The notes beneath the pieces were generated by a model, which saw only the letters and a list, made by a program, of their open reading frames with translations, searched no databases and was not told where the DNA came from. Of a stretch of DNA of 6,264 nt, positions 1 to 4,922 are shown in pieces. This DNA is from an uncultured bacterium (GTDB lineage Bacteria; Actinomycetota; Coriobacteriia; Coriobacteriales; Coriobacteriaceae): assembly GCA_905215205.1 (NCBI GenBank), contig CAJMPK010000089.1:1-6264 (forward strand). The letters run 5' to 3'. Each line of letters begins with the position of its first letter. Positions within the stretch are counted from its first letter, which is position 1. The position numbers and the translations under genes were made by a program.

Positions 1-121
1 CGAGGAACACAAGGATGCCGTCGAGACCATGATGAAGTCCCTGGAATTTGCCGATGACATCGCCGAGGCCAAGACCGAGGCCATGGACGTCAAGCTCGAC
101 GATATCGAGATCAAGCGTTAA
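1..121 (+). CDS. 3' end of an unidentified gene (partial)
   Basis: Only the last 39 codons are present, read in the frame beginning at base 2 and ending at TAA (119-121); the start lies upstream of the window. The tail is acidic and probably helical (it contains VETMMKSLEFADD and ends DIEIKR), with no cysteine, membrane segment or sorting signal. The terminator at 193-225, about 70 bases after the stop and in the same direction, supports this as a genuine gene end. A short helix of this kind closes many small secreted or lipoprotein domains of the PsbP type, but that is only a resemblance. The family is not recognised and no function is assigned. Confidence 0.75.
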   Translation, partial: EEHKDAVETMMKSLEFADDIAEAKTEAMDVKLDDIEIKR

Positions 122-192
122 GCGACTGGCGAGCGCAGCGGGAAACACGGGCGCAGTGCAAACAAGCGACGGTTCCCCAGCGCTTCGTACCC

Positions 193-225
193 AGGGAGGG
201 CCGGTAAACCGACCCTCCCTTTCTT
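193..225 (+). terminator. Rho-independent terminator of the upstream partial gene
   Basis: The left arm at 193-204 (AGGGAGGGCCGG) pairs with 209-220 (CCGACCCTCCCT) around a TAAA loop. This is a 12-pair stem with a single C-A mismatch, followed by TTCTT. Position and orientation fit termination of the gene ending at 121 and would insulate the phospholipase gene from it. Confidence 0.82.
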
Positions 226-417
226 ATGCCGGTAGCCAACGAACGCGAGGATGCCGGACGCCGGAACCGCTCCAAATGTAGCAACAGTACGAAAACGACA
301 AACACCCCAACACGTCCGCCCGCCGATTTATTGCGCCGCGCAGACAATTAAACCAGCATCTTTAAACATCTGAGCAGTATAGTGACCAAAACTATCGCAT
401 AACCGCACTCTACGAAT

Positions 418-424
418 GGAGAAG
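418..424 (+). promoter_or_regulatory. Ribosome binding site of the phospholipase gene
   Basis: GGAGAAG lies 5 bases (from the GGAG core) upstream of the ATG at 427 and fixes that start. The same start gives an intact twin-arginine signal peptide. Confidence 0.75.
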
Positions 425-426
425 TT

Positions 427-2916
427 ATGACCGAACACCACGCCATCAGCCGCCGAGCATTTACGTTGGGCCTTGGACTCGCGGCGTTGTCGCCACTTGC
501 AAGCCTGCCCGAAACCGCGGCATTGGGCATTGGCCCACGAGCGGCATTTGCAGACGACGCTGCCACAGCGTCGGTCAGCCTCAACAATTTCGTCATTCGC
601 CTTCGCCCCGCGGGCTATTTTCGCACCGCAAGCGTTAACGAAGACGGCAACGTCATCGGCAACGTCTGCCATCTGTTTAATGACGGCACGTCCAGCAAGC
701 TCATCCTTGAGAACGTAACGACCAAGAATGACGATACAAACTGGTATGCTATCCGCACCTTGCTCAATTTCGAAGAGCATAAAAAGACGGGCTACAGCAT
801 TTGGTCGGTCGATGGCGACTCGGACAAAGACGGAAAGGTCATCCACATATGGAGTGGCGAGCATGACGGCAAGCCCAGTCGCTCTTTTGCGTTCGAGCGG
901 CAATCAAACGGAACCTATATCATCCGAGACCGCACGGTCGAGAAAGAAACCGAGAAAAAAGACATTAAGTACCTGGCAATAGAATCGAACGGCGAAGACC
1001 AGGACAACAATAAGATCTGCCATAAGAGTGAGAGCATTCCGTGGGAGCTCGAACTTATCGGTTACGATATGAAAAAGAACGATGCCACGGTTAGCAGCCT
1101 CGACTGGATCACGTACAGCAGCTACGTCGATGGGCCATGTTGGATGAAATACGTCGACGACAACAAGTTCCTCGACGAGCTGAGCATCCCGGGCACGCAC
1201 GATTCGGGCACCTGCAGCGTGGACAACGATACTGAGCCCCAATCCTCGCAAGTAAAATGCCAGCAGGATTACATTCCCACGCAGCTGCTCGAAGGCATTC
1301 GCTATTTTGATATCCGTCTCGGAAAGGGCGACAACCCTGGCATCGACCATGGGATGTACTACCTGCTCAAAAAAGACGCGTACTTTTTGCATCTTTCCGA
1401 TGTCATAGGCTACTTCAAAACGTTTTTGAACGAAAACCCGACAGAAGCGCTCATCATGCTTGTATCACGAGGCAACGACGAGGCTACCGACGAAAGTGTT
1501 ACGACGGCTTTCGCCAAGGTTTTGGACGACAACCCCAAACTGTTCTATACGTCGAGCCGCGTTCCCACACTGGGCGAGGTGCGCGGAAAGATCGTCCTGC
1601 TACGTCGATTTGGACTCGACGGCGACAGCGTAAGCGGCCACACGTGGGGACTCGACCTCACCGAATGGGATAACAAAATCGCAGCGCACACCGACAGCAG
1701 TTCCATGTGCCTCGTCCAAGACGCGCGGGGCTTTGAAGCCGCGGGGGAAACAGGCGACAAAGAGCCCTATTGCACCAAGGTATACGCCCAGGACAAGTAC
1801 AAACTCACGGGAACCGACAAGCTCAGCTGGGTCGATAATGCGCTGAAGGAAACGACCGGGCGCACGCGCAACGAGGTAGATGTCGAGGACGATAACGGGG
1901 CCAAGGAGAAAGTCCTGGAGCGTTGCTGGTCTATCAACTACACCAGCTGCACGGGCTTGTCGCACGGAGGCAATCCTTTTACCTCGGCACGAGTAGTCAA
2001 CGAGCATCTGTATAAGAGCCCGTACATCAATCCCAGCGGCATCGAGGATACAAAGTCAGATTACCTCAAGCACATTGGCATCATCGCATCCGACTTTGTT
2101 GATGCGGCGCTGGCCCGGAGCATCCACCAGCGCAATTACGATACGGAGCACAAGCAGACGGCTTCGTACTATCTCCCGTACTATCTCCCGACCCGCATGC
2201 GCATGACGTACGGCGACTCGCTGAGCGATGCCTCATTCCAGGATGGCAAGACCGTTGGCGAGGGCCGTTTCCGCCTCGTTAACAGCAGCAACGTACTCAA
2301 CGTGGCCGCTTCTGGCAGCGCGTTTGCCATCGAATACGTGGATGTCGACGCCCTGGGCAACGAGACCGCTACAGGACTGCAGGGCTTCGTGCCCATCGAT
2401 ATCGATCCGCTCGCGCTGACGCCCCATTTTGAGGGACTCGAAGGCCTTAAGGCCGGCGAAGACGTGCGCGCCAAGATTGCGGCATCACTCGAGGGCAAGC
2501 TCGAAACCGACGCCTGCACCGCCCAGCTCGAGTTTGTGCACGACGCGGACGGCGCTCCGGGCACGGCAATGGCCGAGGGCGAGGCATTTGCCGCGGGGAC
2601 GTATTGGGTGCGTGCGAAAGGTCTGTTGGGCGACGCGGCGCAAAACTACACACTCGCCAGCGATGGAGCCGCAAGCTTTACCGTAGCGGCCTCGGGCAGT
2701 GCAGGCGGCACCGGTAGCGGCACGGGTTCCAACGCAGACGGCGCCGACAAGAACGGCGGCGGCAACAAGAGCAAGGGCTCGACCGGAAAACTCGCCGACA
2801 CGGGCGACGGCTCTGGCGTTGCCGCCGGGCTCGCTGCCGCCGCCGTGGCGACAACGGTCGCCGGCGCGGCGATGCTTGCCAATGACCGCGAAAACGTTGG
2901 GGACGACAGCGAATAG
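427..2916 (+). CDS. Cell-wall-anchored PI-PLC X-domain protein with beta-trefoil domain
   Basis: This 829-residue surface protein probably cleaves phosphatidylinositol, or GPI anchors, to diacylglycerol and a cyclic inositol phosphate. Residues 1-42 form a signal peptide with a twin-arginine motif (SRRAFTL, 8-14) and an AFA cleavage site before D43. Residues about 52-212 look like a ricin-type beta-trefoil (segments NGTYIIRDR and PWELELIG), a fold that often binds glycans. The PI-PLC X domain spans about 236-570. It has SIPGTHDSGT with H258 and D259, GIRYFDIRL with D295 and R297, and IDHG with H308; these correspond to the two catalytic histidines and the Asp/Arg residues of Bacillus PI-PLC. 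D556 in ASDFVD may be the later acidic residue. An Ig-like domain (about 660-754), a Gly/Ser linker (756-788) and an LADTG sorting signal follow. It is much longer than secreted Bacillus enzymes (about 300 residues). The catalytic assignment is firm as family membership; the true substrate is inferred. Confidence 0.93.
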   Translation: MTEHHAISRRAFTLGLGLAALSPLASLPETAALGIGPRAAFADDAATASVSLNNFVIRLRPAGYFRTASVNEDGNVIGNVCHLFNDGTSSKLILENVTTKNDDTNWYAIRTLLNFEEHKKTGYSIWSVDGDSDKDGKVIHIWSGEHDGKPSRSFAFERQSNGTYIIRDRTVEKETEKKDIKYLAIESNGEDQDNNKICHKSESIPWELELIGYDMKKNDATVSSLDWITYSSYVDGPCWMKYVDDNKFLDELSIPGTHDSGTCSVDNDTEPQSSQVKCQQDYIPTQLLEGIRYFDIRLGKGDNPGIDHGMYYLLKKDAYFLHLSDVIGYFKTFLNENPTEALIMLVSRGNDEATDESVTTAFAKVLDDNPKLFYTSSRVPTLGEVRGKIVLLRRFGLDGDSVSGHTWGLDLTEWDNKIAAHTDSSSMCLVQDARGFEAAGETGDKEPYCTKVYAQDKYKLTGTDKLSWVDNALKETTGRTRNEVDVEDDNGAKEKVLERCWSINYTSCTGLSHGGNPFTSARVVNEHLYKSPYINPSGIEDTKSDYLKHIGIIASDFVDAALARSIHQRNYDTEHKQTASYYLPYYLPTRMRMTYGDSLSDASFQDGKTVGEGRFRLVNSSNVLNVAASGSAFAIEYVDVDALGNETATGLQGFVPIDIDPLALTPHFEGLEGLKAGEDVRAKIAASLEGKLETDACTAQLEFVHDADGAPGTAMAEGEAFAAGTYWVRAKGLLGDAAQNYTLASDGAASFTVAASGSAGGTGSGTGSNADGADKNGGGNKSKGSTGKLADTGDGSGVAAGLAAAAVATTVAGAAMLANDRENVGDDSE
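2167..2190 (+). repeat. Perfect 12-bp tandem repeat within the PLC gene
   Basis: TACTATCTCCCG occurs twice back to back (2167-2178 and 2179-2190), in frame, encoding YYLPYYLP at residues 581-588 just after the phospholipase domain. The copies are identical at the DNA level, which suggests a recent slippage duplication or a slippage-prone site. Gain or loss of a copy would keep the frame. Confidence 0.85.
2791..2913 (+). other. LADTG sortase sorting signal (C-terminal)
   Basis: This encodes L789-A-D-T-G793 followed by an Ala/Val/Gly-rich membrane segment (about 797-818) and a short tail beginning NDRENV. The alanine at motif position 2 matches the LAxTG signals assigned to class E sortases of actinobacteria rather than classical LPxTG. 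The tail has one arginine and several acidic residues, so it is less basic than usual. A Gly/Ser/Lys-rich linker precedes it, as expected for a wall-spanning spacer. No sortase gene is in the window. Confidence 0.85.
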
Positions 2917-2951
2917 GCAAGCCCGCCTTTTAGACACATCGACTCAATTGG

Positions 2952-2985
2952 GGGGCGCAGAATACCGTTCTGCGCCCCGATTTTT
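2952..2985 (+). terminator. Rho-independent terminator of the PLC gene
   Basis: GGGGCGCAGAA (2952-2962) pairs perfectly with TTCTGCGCCCC (2968-2978) around a TACCG loop and is followed by GATTTTT. It starts 36 bases after the PLC stop. It also lies downstream of the convergent minus-strand gene ending at 3011, but read from that side there is no T-tract after the stem, so it is mainly a plus-strand terminator. Confidence 0.92.
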
Positions 2986-3010
2986 ACCTTAGCCCGAACA
3001 CCGTTATCGG

Positions 3011-3280
3011 CTACATCACCATGTTCAGCGCATTCACGAACTCCTGAGCTTGGGAGCGGCTGCTCAGACTAAAAACACAGGCAATCAACAGCCTGTTACG
3101 TAGGAAAACGTCGCGGCCCTTGATCCTGCTGACCCCCGTAATGTCCTTAAGATAAACAATCTCGGTGTGCTTGCCACCAAAAGTGCCCTTCTTGAGCACC
3201 TCGATGCGGTTAAGGTAGATCTTGACGTCTTTAAACCTACCCGAACCTTTGTCCTGGAACAGCAGCGTGTTGTTGTCCAT
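3011..3280 (-). CDS. Small PH-like (bacterial pleckstrin-homology) protein
   Basis: This is a predicted cytosolic protein of 89 residues with no signal peptide, membrane segment or cysteine cluster. Alternating beta-strand segments (KDVKIYLNRIEVL, TEIVYLKDITGVSRI, RLLIACVFSL) followed by a C-terminal helix (SQAQEFVNALN) match the usual pattern of short bacterial PH-like domains, where a strand reading 'xxIxLxDITxV' and a final helix are typical. No catalytic motif is seen, so a binding or scaffold role is more likely than an enzymatic one. The ATG at 3280 is chosen because GGGAG lies 8 bases upstream. An in-frame GTG at 3325 would add 15 residues, but it overlaps a promoter-like -10 box. It is convergent with the PLC gene and divergent from the DUF1016 gene, with which it may share control. 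The fold assignment comes from pattern reading only; the function is unknown. Confidence 0.8.
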   Translation of the reverse strand: MDNNTLLFQDKGSGRFKDVKIYLNRIEVLKKGTFGGKHTEIVYLKDITGVSRIKGRDVFLRNRLLIACVFSLSSRSQAQEFVNALNMVM

Positions 3281-3288
3281 ACGCGTCA

Positions 3289-3293
3289 CTCCC
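3289..3293 (-). promoter_or_regulatory. Ribosome binding site deciding the PH-like gene start
   Basis: On the minus strand GGGAG stands 8 bases before the ATG at 3280. The competing GTG at 3325 has only a weaker GGTGG-like sequence upstream. Confidence 0.6.
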
Positions 3294-3325
3294 GCGGGGT
3301 TCGCTAAAACTGCCTCTATGGTCAC

Positions 3326-3355
3326 ATTTTAACCACCGCAAGGCTCCCATGCGAA
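3326..3355 (-). promoter_or_regulatory. Candidate promoter of the PH-like gene
   Basis: On the minus strand TAAAAT (3331-3326, five of six bases of the -10 consensus) follows TTCGCA (3355-3350, four of six of the -35 consensus) with an 18-base spacer. Transcription would begin near 3319, inside the longer reading frame that starts at GTG 3325, so this promoter favours the ATG start at 3280. It is a match to consensus only. Confidence 0.35.
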
Positions 3356-3402
3356 GGTGCCAGACAACATAGCAATTCGTGTCCGCGCGAGGCTTTAAAC
3401 TA

Positions 3403-3421
3403 AATGCGTTAAAGATGCATT
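3403..3421. promoter_or_regulatory. Small inverted repeat, possible operator between divergent genes
   Basis: AATGC (3403-3407) and GCATT (3417-3421) are inverted around a 9-base AT-rich spacer, in the 168-base gap between the divergent PH-like and DUF1016 genes. Position is suitable for a regulator binding site ahead of the DUF1016 gene. The arms are only 5 bases, so chance is quite possible. No convincing plus-strand promoter was recognised here. Confidence 0.2.
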
Positions 3422-3436
3422 CCACAAGAGGAAAGT

Positions 3437-3440
3437 GGGG
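3437..3440 (+). promoter_or_regulatory. Likely ribosome binding site of the DUF1016 gene
   Basis: GGGG at 3437-3440 is 8 bases before the ATG at 3449 and 5 bases before the adjacent in-frame GTG at 3446. A better purine run (AGAGG, 3427-3431) is too far away. The two starts differ by one residue. Confidence 0.45.
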
Positions 3441-3448
3441 CGACAGTG

Positions 3449-4498
3449 ATGGGTGAACTAGTAAACCGTGGAGAATCGGCAATCGTGCCCGAAGGTTTTT
3501 ACAAGCAGGTCTCCTCGATTCTCAACGCCGCTCGCGACAAGGCCTATACCGCCGTTAACTTTGCAATGGTTGAGGCATATTGGGAGATCGGCAAGAGTAT
3601 TGTAGATGAACAGGGCGGAGAGGAGCGCGCAGCATATGGAGAGGCATTGATTGCAGGCCTCTCCAGAAGGCTTACCGCGGATTTCGGAAGAGGCTTTGGC
3701 ATCGCAAACCTTCGCAATATGCGTCAGTTCTTTCTTGCGTTTCCAATTCGCGACGCACTGCGTAGCGAATTGAGCTGGACTCATTACCGCAGGTTGATGC
3801 GCATTTCCGACCCTGATGCTCGCACCTGGTACATGAACGAATGCGCCGATTCTCGTTGGAGCACGCGTCAGCTCGAACGCCAGATCAACACCATGTTCCG
3901 CGAGCGCCTACTTGCCAGCAAGGACAAGGAGGCCGTCACCCAGGAAATCCAAAAGAGCGCCCCGGCTCGTCGCCCCGAGGATATCATCCGCGACCCATAT
4001 GTACTGGAGTTTTTAGGTTTCTCGGACGATACTGCGTTTCGCGAGAGCGATCTAGAGCAGGCGCTCATCACGCATCTTCAGAAGTTCCTGCTGGAGCTTG
4101 GCCGTGGTTTCGCTTTCGAGGCGCGCCAAAAGCGCATCACCTTTGATGGACGCCATTTCTATATTGACCTTGTTTTTTACAACTATCTGATGCGCTGCTT
4201 CGTGCTCATCGACCTTAAGACGGACGACCTTACGCATCAGGACCTGGGCCAGATGCAAATGTATGTGAACTACTACACGCGCGAGCTCATGAACGAAGGC
4301 GATAATCCGCCCATAGGCATCGTGCTCTGCGCGGACAAAAGCGATTCGATCGTCGAGTACACGCTGCCCGAAGACAACGACCAAGTGTTTGCCGCCAAAT
4401 ACCTGCCGTATCTTCCAAGTAAGGAAGAGCTGGCACGCGAGCTGAGTGCCGAGTACCGCGCCATCAACGAAGCGACTAATGGCGAAGCGCAAGGGTAG
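3449..4498 (+). CDS. DUF1016/YhcG-family PD-(D/E)XK nuclease
   Basis: This 349-residue predicted cytosolic protein has the two-part layout of the DUF1016 family, to which E. coli YhcG belongs. The N-terminal helical domain (about residues 10-165) carries the family hallmarks: AYWEIGKSI, a GFGIANLRNMRQF stretch, LSWTHYRRLM and a following TRQLERQI helix. The C-terminal domain (about 175-340) is a PD-(D/E)XK nuclease fold with E224 (FEAR), D240 (FYIDLVFYN), D255-L-K257 (LIDLKT) and Q268/Y272 (GQMQMY), so the active site looks complete and the length is normal. Members are metal-dependent nucleases by fold and are often found beside type I restriction systems or in mobile and defence regions; the cellular substrate is not settled. 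No methylase or specificity gene is present, so this copy is solitary. It diverges from the PH-like gene. The start is ATG 3449; GTG 3446 would add one residue. Confidence 0.93.
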   Translation: MGELVNRGESAIVPEGFYKQVSSILNAARDKAYTAVNFAMVEAYWEIGKSIVDEQGGEERAAYGEALIAGLSRRLTADFGRGFGIANLRNMRQFFLAFPIRDALRSELSWTHYRRLMRISDPDARTWYMNECADSRWSTRQLERQINTMFRERLLASKDKEAVTQEIQKSAPARRPEDIIRDPYVLEFLGFSDDTAFRESDLEQALITHLQKFLLELGRGFAFEARQKRITFDGRHFYIDLVFYNYLMRCFVLIDLKTDDLTHQDLGQMQMYVNYYTRELMNEGDNPPIGIVLCADKSDSIVEYTLPEDNDQVFAAKYLPYLPSKEELARELSAEYRAINEATNGEAQG

Positions 4499-4677
4499 CA
4501 GCACGTTGCGACCGAAGCCACCGCAGCCGTCGCAGGCGCACTCGCGGTTGCGACGCACGCTACGAAACAATACCGGTCATGGACGCCGGCAACGACATTC
4601 TAGCCGTGGCTGGCGAGCGTGACCTGACAGGCAAAGACGCGGCCTTCGTCTGATGTGGGTCCATTGGCTGCCACAGA

Positions 4678-4703
4678 AAAGGGCCGGTTGCAGCCGGCCC
4701 TTT
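4678..4703. terminator. Bidirectional terminator-like hairpin
   Basis: AAAGGGCCGG (4678-4687) pairs perfectly with CCGGCCCTTT (4694-4703) around a TTGCAG loop. Read on the minus strand, the GC stem is followed by TTTTCTGT, a good terminator tail for transcripts from the zinc-ribbon gene, although it is about 220 bases past that stop. Read on the plus strand only TTT follows, but it could still stop read-through from the DUF1016 gene or from the possible remnant ending at 4653. Confidence 0.7.
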
Positions 4704-4785
4704 AGACGATAGCGCCTGCGTTGCCCGCATCTCCGAAGTTTAAGCGCTGAGGAGCGGGTTCCGCGGCACACCTTGATTTTATCCG

Positions 4786-4814
4786 GTGGGGCGGCTCTTT
4801 TGCAGCCGCCCCAC
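4786..4814. terminator. Strong hairpin, probable terminator between convergent genes
   Basis: GTGGGGCGGCT (4786-4796) pairs perfectly with AGCCGCCCCAC (4804-4814), with a CTTTTGC loop. On the plus strand the stem is followed by TGTTTATTTA, an imperfect T-tract. On the minus strand CGGATAAAATC follows, which is poorer. It lies between convergent genes, where a shared terminator is expected. Confidence 0.6.
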
Positions 4815-4922
4815 TGTTTATTTACATCTGGCACCCTCAAACAATCAGACGGCAGCCCGCGCTCCCGTGAGCTGCCCCATACCCTTGGCTTTCACGTTAC
4901 GGCGTCAACCAGCACCGCTCCC

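Larger units (their letters stand above)
122..426. other. Intergenic region with terminator and PLC upstream sequence
   Basis: This 305-base stretch separates the partial gene from the phospholipase gene. Its left part holds the terminator at 193-225. The right part should contain the phospholipase promoter: TATAGT at 378-383 matches five of six bases of a -10 box, but no convincing -35 box lies 16-18 bases upstream. A small inverted repeat, ATAGT (379-383) and ACTAT (391-395) with a 7-base spacer, overlaps that candidate and could be an operator or chance. I see no coding sequence here with a ribosome binding site. Confidence 0.5.
4499..4922. other. Intergenic region between convergent genes, with possible gene remnant
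   Basis: This 424-base gap separates the DUF1016 stop from the stop of the minus-strand zinc-ribbon gene. A frame open from 4480 to TGA at 4651-4653 ends in a protein-like stretch (DARYETIPVMDAGNDI, then LAVAGERDLTGKDAAFV) with mostly G/C third bases, and a strong hairpin follows 24 bases later. Its upstream part is arginine-rich nonsense, and the only ATG (4579) has no ribosome binding site, so at most it is the decayed 3' end of a gene. Hairpins lie at 4678-4703 and 4786-4814. A weaker inverted repeat (GGCAGC 4851-4856, GCTGCC 4871-4876) lies just past the zinc-ribbon gene. No tRNA or known RNA was recognised. Confidence 0.5.

Noticed and set aside
328..1392. Two abutting minus-strand open frames (328-903 and 904-1392)
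   Set aside because: Both are antisense to the start and catalytic part of the phospholipase gene, and neither shows a domain. The strong signal peptide and active-site motifs on the plus strand decide the coding strand.
2485..2937. Minus-strand open frame over the phospholipase C-terminus
   Set aside because: It is a shadow of the Gly/Ser/Ala-rich linker and membrane segment and has a low-complexity translation.
4052..4570. Minus-strand open frame of 172 codons
   Set aside because: It is antisense to the nuclease domain of the DUF1016 gene, whose catalytic motifs are intact on the plus strand.
4704..4785. Possible tRNA or structured RNA between the two hairpins
   Set aside because: No T-loop consensus (GTTCRANNC), acceptor pairing or known RNA motif was found; GAGCGGGTTCCGCGG is only a short GC-rich inverted stretch.
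4577..4840. Minus-strand open frame of 87 codons between the convergent genes
   Set aside because: It reads straight through both strong hairpins, is Arg/Cys-rich, and has no protein-like pattern.
4851..4876. Inverted repeat GGCAGC/GCTGCC after the zinc-ribbon stop as its terminator
   Set aside because: The stem is only 6 pairs with a 14-base loop, and there is no clear T-tract on the minus strand, so it was not annotated separately.
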